Origin: CAXRDE01 sp964229355
Lineage (GTDB): Bacteria; Cyanobacteriota; Sericytochromatia; UBA7694
Length of the DNA stretch: 64,000 nt
Reading direction: 5' to 3'
NCBI GenBank assembly: GCA_964229355.1
Contig: CAXRDE010000025.1
Span: 1 to 64,000 of the forward strand
Of this stretch, positions 25,585 to 34,016 are shown one piece after another. The notes under the pieces are model-generated. The model did no database searches, was not told where the DNA came from, and was given only the letters and a program-made list of their open reading frames with translations. Positions within the stretch are counted from its first letter, which is position 1; each line of letters begins with the position of its first letter. The position numbers and the translations under genes are program-made.

Positions 25585-27099
25585 ATGCAATTGTCCGCGT
25601 TACTCTCTCGCATTCCCACCGCCGACTATACCCTTTATGGCCCCGCTGCTGAAGCACAAGGGGTGCAGCGCATTGTCTACGACTCCCGTCAGGTGCAAGC
25701 CGACGATCTCTACGTGGCGGTGCCCGGCACCCAGGTGGACGGCCATGCTTTTATTCCTCAGGCCATTGCCCAAGGCGCGCGCACGATTGTGTGTCAGGTG
25801 CTGCCAGAACACTTTGCCGACCTTGCTGACGTGACCTGGCTACAGACCCCCAATTCCCCGCGCCTGTTGGCGGCCCTGTCTGCGGCCTTTGCGGGCAACC
25901 CTGCGGTGCACATGCAAATGGTAGGCGTGACGGGCACCAACGGCAAAACCACCATTGCCTGGCTGGTGTCGAGCCTGCTCAACGCCTTAAAAAGCCCCAC
26001 CGGCTGGATTGGTACCTTAGGCGCTGCCTTTCAAGAGACCCGCTATCCCGGCGCCTACACCACGCCCTTTCCCCCTGAATTGCAGCAGCTTTTAAAAACC
26101 CTGCACGAAGACGGCGCGCAAAACGTGGTGATGGAGTGCTCGTCCCATGCGCTGGTGCAAGAGCGTCTGGGCAGTATTCCCCTGACCTGCGCCATTTTTA
26201 GCAACCTCACCCAGGACCACCTGGACTACCACGGCACCCTGGAGCATTATGGCGAGGCCAAGGGCCTGTTGTTCTCGGAGCGGCTCTTGCCCGAGGGCTA
26301 CGCCATTTTAAACGCCGATGACCCCTGGAGCACGCGCTACGCAGCGATTGCCCGAGGCCAGGTGCTGACCTATGCCTGCGATCGCGAAGCGGACTTTTTG
26401 GCCCAGGACATTGTACAAAGCCCCGATGGCACCCAGTTTACCCTGCACACCGCCCAGGGCGACTACCCCATTTTTAGCCCCTTAAACGGCCGCTTTAACG
26501 TGTACAACCTGCTGGCGGCCATTGCTGCCGTGCACCAATTGGGCTTTGCCCTGGAGCAGATTTTGCCCCGCATTGCCCAGTTGACCGCTGTGCCGGGCCG
26601 CCTGGAGCGGGTCACCCCCGACGGGCACCCCTTTGGGGTCTATGTGGATTATGCCCACACCCCCGATAGCCTCGAAAATGTCTTGAACACCCTGCGTCCC
26701 TTTACCCGTGAAAAACTGCGGGTGGTGGTGGGCTGCGGCGGCAACCGCGATCGCGGCAAGCGCCCGCTCATGGCCGCCATTGCCGAAAAGCTGGCGGATC
26801 AGGCCATTTTTACGGCGGACAATCCCCGTAATGAAGACCCTGAGGTCATTTTGCAGGATATGTTTGCCGGGGTCGAACACCCTGAAGCCGTAACGAAAAT
26901 AACCGATCGCGCAGCGGCCATCGCCTTTGCCATTGCCCAGGCCCAACCCGGCGATCAGATCTTGATTGCGGGCAAAGGCCACGAAGATTATCAGATTATT
27001 GGGGAGCAACGCCTGCCCTTTGATGATCGCCAGGTGGCCCGCGAGGCCCTGCAACTTACCGAAACCAAAGGAAAACACCATGCCCGTCCCCTTGCTTAA
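25585..27099 (+). CDS. murE: UDP-MurNAc-tripeptide synthetase
   Basis: Adds the third residue of the peptidoglycan stem peptide. The 504-residue Mur ligase shows the ATP-binding GVTGTNGKTT, the carbamylated-lysine region ECSSHALVQERL, FSNLTQDHLDYHG, VDYAHTPDSLENVL and the specificity motif DNPR (residues 412-415). DNPR is the meso-diaminopimelate form; lysine enzymes carry a different motif. So the cell wall is probably DAP-type. AAAGG precedes the start. MurF, MraY and other mur genes are not adjacent, so this murE lies outside a dcw-type cluster. Confidence 0.95.
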   Translation: MQLSALLSRIPTADYTLYGPAAEAQGVQRIVYDSRQVQADDLYVAVPGTQVDGHAFIPQAIAQGARTIVCQVLPEHFADLADVTWLQTPNSPRLLAALSAAFAGNPAVHMQMVGVTGTNGKTTIAWLVSSLLNALKSPTGWIGTLGAAFQETRYPGAYTTPFPPELQQLLKTLHEDGAQNVVMECSSHALVQERLGSIPLTCAIFSNLTQDHLDYHGTLEHYGEAKGLLFSERLLPEGYAILNADDPWSTRYAAIARGQVLTYACDREADFLAQDIVQSPDGTQFTLHTAQGDYPIFSPLNGRFNVYNLLAAIAAVHQLGFALEQILPRIAQLTAVPGRLERVTPDGHPFGVYVDYAHTPDSLENVLNTLRPFTREKLRVVVGCGGNRDRGKRPLMAAIAEKLADQAIFTADNPRNEDPEVILQDMFAGVEHPEAVTKITDRAAAIAFAIAQAQPGDQILIAGKGHEDYQIIGEQRLPFDDRQVAREALQLTETKGKHHARPLA

Positions 27100-28267
27100 A
27101 CGCGCTTTTGACACCAAAGACAAACTCAAACAATTTGGCCTGAGCCACTTCGAGAAAGAGTACCAGCAGCTGCGCAAGCGCATGCTGGAAGCCAACGCCG
27201 AAGCCCTGAACGACGAACTGCAAGAACGGGCCTTAGAAGACTGGTTTTTGCTGGAGTACGTGCTGCCCGATCACCGCACGGTGCTCTCGCACTTCATTGA
27301 AAAAGCCGAAGACAGCGCCGATGTGCTGCTGGCAGAACAGTGGGGCCTGGTGATTCAGGGCGTTTTTCATGTGCGCCAGGTTATTGAGGCCAATTGCTTT
27401 GAACTGATGAACCTCGTCAACGACGTCAGCTATACGGTCATGGGCAACCCTGAGACCCCCATTCACTTAGAAAAAGGCGAGTACATTGTGGCGCGCTTAT
27501 TGGCCCACCAGGATTACCATTTGTTTACGGGGGTTATTGACCGCCTGCCCACCCGCAAAAAGAGCGAAATTTATGAGCTGGTGTCCGAAATTCAGCTGCA
27601 CGAGCCCCGCATGGCCTTTATTGACAACCCCGAGCGCATTGAAGCAGCCTACCAGATTCAAAAAGAAGAACGCGATGACTTCATTACCTTCTTTGGCAGC
27701 GACGAGATTCTGCTCGATGGCGCCCACCTCGAAGACAAACTCAAAGAGTTTTACCATTACCGCTTTTTTCAGAAGCGCTTAGACAACGGCGAAACCATTG
27801 CCAAAACCTTTCAGGAACGCTACCATCAGCCGCCGTTGCCTCCCCACTTTGCTTTTGGTGAGCAACTGGCCCAGGACAGCGACGTGGGCGTGATTTACGA
27901 TGCCACCGAAGGCCTGGTGTTCTTGCGCCATTTTGGGGCCTTTGAAAACGCCTTTGCCCAGCCCAAAACCTGGCAAGAGGAAGAGCAGAGCAAAGCCGCG
28001 CGCAAACTGGTGATGCATTATCTCGAAGATCCTCACATTACCATGCTGCCTTTTCAGCGCATGATACAGCGCTACCCCGAGCAGGCGGTAGAAGTCTTTA
28101 AACAGGTGCTCAAGCGCAAGCGCTTTGACCTCGACAAGGATCTGCCTGCCGTGGTGCAGCGTTTTAAACCCATGGTGACCCTCACCCGCCTGACCCCGTC
28201 GACGATTCCGTCGGTGGTGCGCAATAAAACCTTTTTACGGAGCCTTAAAGGCAAACAAAAGTGGTAG
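27080..28267 (+). CDS. Hypothetical helical protein downstream of murE
   Basis: A 395-residue acidic/basic helical protein with no domain I recognise. The N-terminal region has EDWFLLEYVLPDHRTVLSHFIEKA, a W-F-Leu pattern seen in several uncharacterised bacterial proteins, then a beta-containing middle (YTVMGNPETPIHLEKGEYIVARLL). The C-terminus is basic (RNKTFLRSLKGKQKW). The start at 27080 is set by AAAGGA 7 nt upstream and overlaps murE by 20 bp, which shows coupling. A longer in-frame extension inside murE is not supported. Confidence 0.7.
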   Translation: MPVPLLKRAFDTKDKLKQFGLSHFEKEYQQLRKRMLEANAEALNDELQERALEDWFLLEYVLPDHRTVLSHFIEKAEDSADVLLAEQWGLVIQGVFHVRQVIEANCFELMNLVNDVSYTVMGNPETPIHLEKGEYIVARLLAHQDYHLFTGVIDRLPTRKKSEIYELVSEIQLHEPRMAFIDNPERIEAAYQIQKEERDDFITFFGSDEILLDGAHLEDKLKEFYHYRFFQKRLDNGETIAKTFQERYHQPPLPPHFAFGEQLAQDSDVGVIYDATEGLVFLRHFGAFENAFAQPKTWQEEEQSKAARKLVMHYLEDPHITMLPFQRMIQRYPEQAVEVFKQVLKRKRFDLDKDLPAVVQRFKPMVTLTRLTPSTIPSVVRNKTFLRSLKGKQKW

Positions 28268-28280
28268 GAAATGTGTTGTT

Positions 28281-28874
28281 TTGACACCAAACGTGACACC
28301 AAAAGTGACACCAAACGTGACACTGTTTGTAGACCATATTGCGGTCCTGACACCCAACTTGCAAAGGCTCTCTGATCAGCTCCCGGCCTTTTGTCAGCGC
28401 TTTGCGGTGGAGCAGTTTCCGTCAGAAGGCACCCGTGAGCAATACATTGCCTTAACCCCTGACGGCCCGCGCTTGCTGTTGCTTGAGCCCTTGTCGCCTG
28501 CGGGAGACGGCCCCTATGCCCGCAGTTTGCACAAACGGGGGCCAGGCTTGCACCATGTGGGGGTCTTGACGCCATCCTTAGCGGCCGTGATTCCCTTCCT
28601 GTCTGCCACCGGGTTGCTCTTGCACCCGACTTCTCTGCGCACTTTTGCCCAGGGCGTGATCTGGGCCTGTCGTCCAGGGTTGCCCTTTTTGCTAGAAATC
28701 ACCGAGGGTGAAAGACCTGCTATACAAGAACGCTTTGTTTTAAAGCTTCCCCAGGGGCTTCCGTGCCCTGATTTTGCCACACAATTGTTTGACAATCTGC
28801 ATCTGTCGGTGGGCACGGGCCCCTGTCTTGAATTGCACTGTGCCCGTGGGGGCGTGTTGCTGGATTTGGGATAG
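28281..28874 (+). CDS. VOC-family (glyoxalase/epimerase-like) protein
   Basis: Vicinal-oxygen-chelate fold protein of up to 197 residues. Metal-ligand-type positions are in VDHIAVLTPN (His), LLLLEPLSP (Glu), GPGLHHVGVLTP (His) and FLLEITEGE (Glu), the order found in methylmalonyl-CoA epimerase-like proteins. A C-terminal extension of about 55 residues follows. The start is unclear: TTG 28281 has AGGAA upstream, while in-frame GTG codons at 28293, 28305 and 28317 come from a 12-bp tandem repeat; the fold itself begins just after GTG 28317. Substrate unknown. Last gene before the AT-rich island; its stop lies in an inverted repeat. Confidence 0.75.
   Translation: MTPNVTPKVTPNVTLFVDHIAVLTPNLQRLSDQLPAFCQRFAVEQFPSEGTREQYIALTPDGPRLLLLEPLSPAGDGPYARSLHKRGPGLHHVGVLTPSLAAVIPFLSATGLLLHPTSLRTFAQGVIWACRPGLPFLLEITEGERPAIQERFVLKLPQGLPCPDFATQLFDNLHLSVGTGPCLELHCARGGVLLDLG
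28282..28323 (+). repeat. 12-bp tandem repeat at the start of the VOC gene
   Basis: Three consecutive copies of TGACACCAAA(C/A)G plus a partial fourth, period exactly 12 bp. If translated they give VTPN/VTPK units and supply three in-frame GTG codons. Confidence 0.85.
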
Positions 28875-28911
28875 GCGGGTTTAATGTTTTTATTGTGTTA
28901 AACCCGTCTAT
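28871..28911. repeat. 14-bp inverted repeat at the VOC stop codon
   Basis: ATAGGCGGGTTTAA (28871-28884) pairs with TTAAACCCGTCTAT (28898-28911), with a single G-T wobble and a 13-nt loop. It may work as a terminator hairpin for the VOC gene, although the T run after it is poor. Confidence 0.7.
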
Positions 28912-28936
28912 TAAACATGCGTTTTTGCGTGTTATA
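28909..28936. repeat. Imperfect inverted repeat with a TATTAAACATG arm
   Basis: TATTAAACATGC (28909-28920) faces GCGTGTTATA (28927-28936). The left arm nearly repeats the arm of the hairpin at 29047 (TATTAAACACG). Confidence 0.5.
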
Positions 28937-29046
28937 CAGGGGGAACAGTTTTTCAAGAGGAGGGCTTTGGTGATTGATTCATAAGGGTTTGAGGCTTGTT
29001 TTGAGGGTAAGGGTGTGGTTCAATGGTGTGTGATAAACGAGGGGCT

Positions 29047-29075
29047 TATTAAACACGACATTTGCGTGTTTAATA
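29047..29075. repeat. Perfect 11-bp inverted repeat
   Basis: TATTAAACACG (29047-29057) and CGTGTTTAATA (29065-29075), 7-nt loop. Same sequence theme as the element at 28909, so a protein-binding site or element end is likely. Confidence 0.7.
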
Positions 29076-29092
29076 GATCTGTTCAAGCACTG

Positions 29093-29180
29093 GTTGGCCA
29101 GACCTGTCGGCCCTCAAACATAATAATGGAACGCTTATAAACCATTTTATTATAGTGCAAAAACCGCCAGTCTGGCCAAC
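29093..29180. repeat. 88-nt nested hairpin element upstream of the nuclease cassette
   Basis: The outer arms GTTGGCCAGAC (29093-29103) and GTCTGGCCAAC (29170-29180) are perfect complements, and the stem continues past one bulged C for two pairs, a mismatch and three more pairs. Inside the loop ATAATA+ATGG (29120-29129) pairs with CCAT+TATTAT (29142-29153). It could be a small MITE, a structured RNA or a regulatory cruciform. No coding potential. Confidence 0.65.
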
Positions 29181-29190
29181 TAACAGCATC

Positions 29191-29209
29191 GTCTTGACTT
29201 GCGCAAGAC
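29191..29209 (+). promoter_or_regulatory. Hairpin/palindrome just upstream of the first nuclease gene
   Basis: GTCTTG (29191-29196) pairs with CAAGAC (29204-29209), followed by ATTTTT; the inner CTTGCGCAAG is itself a perfect 10-bp palindrome (29198-29207). It may be a weak terminator (ending a short RNA from the repeats upstream), an attenuator or an operator. AGGGG and the ATG follow within 28 nt. Confidence 0.5.
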
Positions 29210-29236
29210 ATTTTTAAAAAGCAAAGGGGATACACG

Positions 29237-30199
29237 ATGTCTGTAGAAGCGTTAAGTATATTAAATAAACTAAATAGTGATGCTGCATCAACGGCAGAGA
29301 ATCAAATTCTTTCAAGTATTGACACAACTCTTATATCTCAAATGGACGAATATGCAAAAATCGATCCCACTTTCAGCAAGATGTATAAAAAATTCGTATC
29401 AATTATTTCCCCCCTTAGTTTTGAGTATACTGACGGTTGGATTCAGGCAAGGCAAGAGTTTTTTGAATGTGAAACGTATTTCAATTTCTATCCTAGAATT
29501 ATTTTGAATAAAATTAAGGAAAGCAGCAGTAAATCACCTGATTTTAAATTTGTTTTTAATAAATCCGATTATTATTTAGAATGTAAAAGTCTTTCTTGGG
29601 AAAGCCCTAGCAGCACTCTAAAAGAGACGCAAGAAGAATCATTTGAGAACAAAATAAGGCTGGAAGCTGCATCAAGCTCAGCTCCAGGAGTATATTCTGT
29701 ATCTCAATCAATTTCACCTTATGACCTAAGCAAAGATAATTATCCTTATTGGCTTAAACCTATTTGTGTCCTCCTTGATAAATTAAACAACAACTTAAAA
29801 AAGGGTCAGTTAAATCAAGAAAATACAATTTTATTTGTTGATTTAGGTATTTTAACTTTTGCTGAAAAACCCACAGATTCCATTAAGCCTTTTGTGACAT
29901 CTAGAGAAAAAGATAGAATTTGGAATGGAACACTATGGACTCTCTGTAATGGTATCGAAAATCAAATTGTTTTTGGGGCGGGTAATGATTTTTCAAGAGA
30001 AAATAATATAGCAAGATTAAGATATAATGGTGTTTTTCAGGATTTCCAAAATATAAAAGCCGTTATATTTAGATGCCTTTGGGATAAATACATGCATAAT
30101 CTAGTAGCTATTGTCCGTGATAAAGAATATGAAACCAAAGATATATTAGAGTTTTTAAATATTAAATGCAATTTTTCATCAAATAATACGATTTATTAA
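29237..30199 (+). CDS. Putative PD-(D/E)XK nuclease-like protein, small subunit of a two-gene cassette
   Basis: A 320-residue protein with no close family that I recognise. The key stretch is SPDFKFVFNKSDYYLECKSL: Pro101-Asp102, 12 residues, Glu115-Cys116-Lys117, a PD-(D/E)XK nuclease core with beta strands before each motif. An acidic helix upstream (FFECETYF) and ENTILFVDLGILTF downstream would complete the fold. Strongly AT-rich with A/T-ending codons, unlike the core genes. The start has AGGGG 7 nt upstream. The large gene follows after 28 bp on the same strand, so they are co-transcribed. Nuclease activity is inferred from motif spacing; a defence role is inferred from composition, pairing and neighbourhood. 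Confidence 0.7.
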   Translation: MSVEALSILNKLNSDAASTAENQILSSIDTTLISQMDEYAKIDPTFSKMYKKFVSIISPLSFEYTDGWIQARQEFFECETYFNFYPRIILNKIKESSSKSPDFKFVFNKSDYYLECKSLSWESPSSTLKETQEESFENKIRLEAASSSAPGVYSVSQSISPYDLSKDNYPYWLKPICVLLDKLNNNLKKGQLNQENTILFVDLGILTFAEKPTDSIKPFVTSREKDRIWNGTLWTLCNGIENQIVFGAGNDFSRENNIARLRYNGVFQDFQNIKAVIFRCLWDKYMHNLVAIVRDKEYETKDILEFLNIKCNFSSNNTIY

Positions 30200-30227
30200 A
30201 TTAAACTTTTTACGGAATTAAATTAGT

Positions 30228-33200
30228 ATGCAAGAAGACAGTAAGTCGATTGATGACTACCTACAATATCTTTATTCGCAAGCTATAGATCCCCTTCCAT
30301 CAAGCCTTATTAATACACCTATCGGAAAAAGTATCCTATCTTTGGATGCTTTAAATGGTGGAGCCTTTTTTTCGGGGTTAATGTTGAGGCTAGAATTAGC
30401 TAGCAATCATAACATGTTAAATGCCTTAGTTTTCTTTGTCTTAGGATATGGGAAGGGGGAAAATACACTTTCAAGAGAAATAGCTGAGAAGCTTTTTCTA
30501 GAACTCAAGGAAACTTACTACCAGCGAATGGAAGATCCTACAGAAGATGTGTTTGTTTCTTTGGTTTATTTTGGTAATGAGAATTACAAAATCGTCCAAG
30601 GGCTTTGGGCTGATAACGATTTTTTCTTGCAAATATTCTTAGATATCCTTAATAATATCCAAAATAGCCCTATAATTTCAAAATTATTTTTATCAATAAA
30701 AGCTTTGCTAAAACTTTCAGATTTAATGATACACAAATCAGAATTGGAGAGGTATAGCATTGGCAATGAATTACCATTGACAGAAATTCCTAAAAATTTA
30801 CTTAAAGACATAGAAGCAATAAGCTCTACAGTAAAATTTTCAAGAAGAGAATTAATTGAAAATGGTATTAACCCAGATAATCTATCAGCATTTATTTATA
30901 ATTTTTCCCAAAGAAATGAATTATTGTCGTCCTCTATTAGTTCATCACCTTTAGAGTTAAAACCAATTGTAGAGCATGAAAGCCATTTTTACTTTATGCT
31001 ACCTAGCGCAATTGGACTTGCATTAAAACATCTGATATTCGATTTTTTCCTTTCTAGCGGAAATAAAATAGCATTAAGAACATTGATGCAGCATAAATAT
31101 TTGGAACACTTCTCCAATAGAATTTCGTTCTTGGGATTAAATAGCGAAGGTACATTTACACCCATACTTAATAATGCAGGCATAATTATTGGGCAATCAA
31201 CTGTAATTGAAATTGATCAAGGGAGATTCTTCCATGCACAATTGATATTTGATGATTTTGATGGTTACGAGACTTCCGGTTTTACTGGGGTTTCTCCCAA
31301 TGCTACGGCGAATATATCACACTTTGAAAATAATATTAGAAGTGTTTATCATGCTGCAATAGGGATACAAGGATTCCGTGAAGGACTGACTCTGATTATT
31401 TCTTGTGGATGGGGAAGAGCAATTGGTTTGCCTCAAATATTGCCTAATATCGAAAGTTGGTCAACGGAGTTTATATCAGCTCCTGACTTGACGACATTTA
31501 GCTACATATCAGAAATGACAGCAATAAAATTCTTGCAATTTATCAAAGCTAAAAGAGCAGCCGAAAATACAGGAATTCAAATTAAAAATCTTAGTGGCTT
31601 ATTAAATTTATATGCTTTTGCTGAATCAAACAATTTTCACATTATCCCACATACACAATTGCCTGATGGATTAACCCCGGCAACTCTAGACCACTATCAA
31701 ATGCTGATCGAATCTAACTTTCTTTTAGATATCAGAAGTAGAGTTCGATTAAATTGGGATTCTCATAACGAAATTAATCCTGATGGGAAAGTGATTCACG
31801 TTAAAAGATTAGGAAGCGATCTTTACTTTGATGAAGATAAGTTTAGACCCGTCTATGCTTCTGTCGATGATGTAAAAAATGGTGAGTTAGTAGGAATTAT
31901 TAAGAGTAAAAGAACCAATTACTGGAATTTACTAGCCTTAAGCAAGAATGACAATTCTTTTATGAATTTTGAAATATGGCAAGCACTGTGCTACTGGATC
32001 CACAAAATTGGCATTTTACTTGATGAACAGAGTTTCATTCCGTTAAAGAAAACCGTTGTTTGGAAATGGGAGTTTGAAGGACTCTTGCCAACTGAAACCA
32101 AAGATGTTCCAACATATGAGGAACTATTGTTGTTAGCTGAAAGTACTGCAAACATTAATAATGAAGCTATTTATGTCACTAGTTCATTTAAACCTGGGTT
32201 TTTAATGGGTTTTCACCATGAAAGTAATCAGGGTGAGAAAGCAATGATACATATTTTTCTAAAGTCCTTGCTTTCTTGTGTTGTTAGTTCAGATTCTTTG
32301 GTAGATATAACTTATCAATGTATGTCTCAAATATTTTCAAATCCAAATGCAAAAAGCTTCCATGTATTACATGCATTACATTATAGAGATCATATTGAAC
32401 ACGCCCATTCAAAGCCAATATATATAAGTGAACTTGATGCCGGGAGAACAAAGATTGGACTTGGTTGGATTGCCAGAGATGTAAAATTAGGTTCAAATTT
32501 AGTAGGAGTAAGGGAGTGTACAAAATTTTTAAACGACCTTGTTTTTAAAATTTGGTTGAATCTCAAAGAGAACTTAAGTCAGTTTGATAAAACTGTAACC
32601 TTGCTTAAATTGTTGAATAACCATGAGCTAATTGCTGATGACTCTAAGCGTTGGGAAAGAACTTTCAAAGCAACTCTTGAATCTCATGAGGCCAAAGCAA
32701 ACATTACTCAAAAAGTAATAGAGCAGATTGGTATTAGGAATAGCAGCCTTCTTGGTACTAGAATTCTGATTGAAATGGCTCTGTGTGAATGTCAAAACGA
32801 GGGTGGAGTATTACCAGGGAGTATAGACATTAGTGAAATGCTTGTGAATGCCTCACTAATATTTAGTTTTGGTGGTTGGTCAGACATAATCAAGTATGAA
32901 ATGATACCGGCAGAAGTAAAAATTTCTCCAGCTGGTGATGTTTTGCTGGATCACACATTTAATAATTCAGTCATTGAGCCATATGGCCGAGAATCTCAAG
33001 AAAATATTTTGTTGGATTCAATCCAAAACTATTCGAATTACTATGGAACGGAAATCCTCGAACCCCCTCCGGTAGAGTTTGAGAGTATATTCCAAGACGC
33101 ATGGATAGATGAATATGGATTCTCTGTTGATGACGGGGCTAAACTATTGAATGCTATATTTCAAATCGGCATTGAAAAATCACAACTTGTTTTTATTTTA

Positions 33201-34016
33201 GATGAAGAAGAGTTTTTGTCTGTTATAGAAACACATGAATTGCCAAAAATCCTTGCGGAAAATTTTCTAAAGGTGTTTACATTATTGGAGAGGGAAGATT
33301 GGTTAAGCGTACCAAGTGGATTCGTATCAAATGATATTTTTCCATGGAGGTTTAGGCGGAGACTATCAGTTGTTCTGCGTCCAATTCTTAAAGTTGGATC
33401 AAAATTATTTTTTACCCCTGGTTTGCTAAGTGACGGTTTCGCATATCTAGTCAGAGGTTGCTGGGAAGCAAGCTTTGATGAAACATTTTTCAAGTCTAAG
33501 TTAATGAGGTCATGGATAGGAAGTAAGCGGAATGCTGCTGGTCACCAGTTTAATAAAGACGTAGCCAACGCTTTTCAGGTTCTTGGTTGGAAAGCTGAGC
33601 CTGAACTAAAATTAACGAAGATATTAAAGAAAAATCTAGATAAAAACTACGGTGATATCGATGTAGTCGCATGGAATACTGATACACGTGAAGTACTACT
33701 TATTGAATGTAAAGATTTGGAGGTGGCAAAAAATCAAGGTGAGATTGCAAAACAATCCTATGAATTTAGAGGCGAGTTGCGAGAGAATGGAAAACCCGAT
33801 AGGTTATTAAAGCATATGGAAAGAATTCGAGTAATTACAGAGAATGAGGATGCGCTCAGGAACTACACAGGTATTGATGAGAAAATTTCTATCCAACCTG
33901 CATTATTGTTTAGTCGTTTAGTTCCAATGAAATTTTTGAACTCTGAAAATTTATCCAATTTTAAAATATTCTTATTTGATGAATTGTCTGTGGTCGAAGT
34001 TCATGAAGATCAGTGA
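30228..34016 (+). CDS. 1262-residue protein with C-terminal restriction-endonuclease-like domain
   Basis: Large AT-rich gene, partner of the 320-residue protein. The first ~1090 residues match nothing I recognise: no Walker A, helicase, methyltransferase or TIR/SIR2 motif is visible, and the composition suggests mixed helical domains. The C-terminus (about 1095-1215) looks like a Mrr/PD-(D/E)XK domain: GHQFNKDVANAFQVLGWKAEPE (from Gly1105), GDIDVVAW (Asp1143/Asp1145), then VLLIECKDLEVAK with Glu1160-Cys1161-Lys1162, and a helix with RLLKHMERIRVI. The spacing Asp-x(14-16)-ExK fits. Start ATG has only a weak ribosome-binding site, as expected in a coupled gene. Likely a sensor/effector fused to a nuclease; function unproven. 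Confidence 0.7.
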   Translation: MQEDSKSIDDYLQYLYSQAIDPLPSSLINTPIGKSILSLDALNGGAFFSGLMLRLELASNHNMLNALVFFVLGYGKGENTLSREIAEKLFLELKETYYQRMEDPTEDVFVSLVYFGNENYKIVQGLWADNDFFLQIFLDILNNIQNSPIISKLFLSIKALLKLSDLMIHKSELERYSIGNELPLTEIPKNLLKDIEAISSTVKFSRRELIENGINPDNLSAFIYNFSQRNELLSSSISSSPLELKPIVEHESHFYFMLPSAIGLALKHLIFDFFLSSGNKIALRTLMQHKYLEHFSNRISFLGLNSEGTFTPILNNAGIIIGQSTVIEIDQGRFFHAQLIFDDFDGYETSGFTGVSPNATANISHFENNIRSVYHAAIGIQGFREGLTLIISCGWGRAIGLPQILPNIESWSTEFISAPDLTTFSYISEMTAIKFLQFIKAKRAAENTGIQIKNLSGLLNLYAFAESNNFHIIPHTQLPDGLTPATLDHYQMLIESNFLLDIRSRVRLNWDSHNEINPDGKVIHVKRLGSDLYFDEDKFRPVYASVDDVKNGELVGIIKSKRTNYWNLLALSKNDNSFMNFEIWQALCYWIHKIGILLDEQSFIPLKKTVVWKWEFEGLLPTETKDVPTYEELLLLAESTANINNEAIYVTSSFKPGFLMGFHHESNQGEKAMIHIFLKSLLSCVVSSDSLVDITYQCMSQIFSNPNAKSFHVLHALHYRDHIEHAHSKPIYISELDAGRTKIGLGWIARDVKLGSNLVGVRECTKFLNDLVFKIWLNLKENLSQFDKTVTLLKLLNNHELIADDSKRWERTFKATLESHEAKANITQKVIEQIGIRNSSLLGTRILIEMALCECQNEGGVLPGSIDISEMLVNASLIFSFGGWSDIIKYEMIPAEVKISPAGDVLLDHTFNNSVIEPYGRESQENILLDSIQNYSNYYGTEILEPPPVEFESIFQDAWIDEYGFSVDDGAKLLNAIFQIGIEKSQLVFILDEEEFLSVIETHELPKILAENFLKVFTLLEREDWLSVPSGFVSNDIFPWRFRRRLSVVLRPILKVGSKLFFTPGLLSDGFAYLVRGCWEASFDETFFKSKLMRSWIGSKRNAAGHQFNKDVANAFQVLGWKAEPELKLTKILKKNLDKNYGDIDVVAWNTDTREVLLIECKDLEVAKNQGEIAKQSYEFRGELRENGKPDRLLKHMERIRVITENEDALRNYTGIDEKISIQPALLFSRLVPMKFLNSENLSNFKIFLFDELSVVEVHEDQ

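Noticed and set aside
26966..27079. Longer N-terminus for the gene after murE
   Set aside because: It would read murE out of frame; AAAGGA before ATG 27080 marks the real start.
29093..29180. Nested hairpin as an integron attC site
   Set aside because: The outer arms read GTT...AAC, the reverse of the AAC...GTT core-box order of attC, and the boxes do not match RYYYAAC/GTTRRRY.
28871..29180. Inverted repeats as a CRISPR array
   Set aside because: Repeats differ in length and sequence, spacing is irregular, there are no spacers of uniform size, and no cas genes are nearby.
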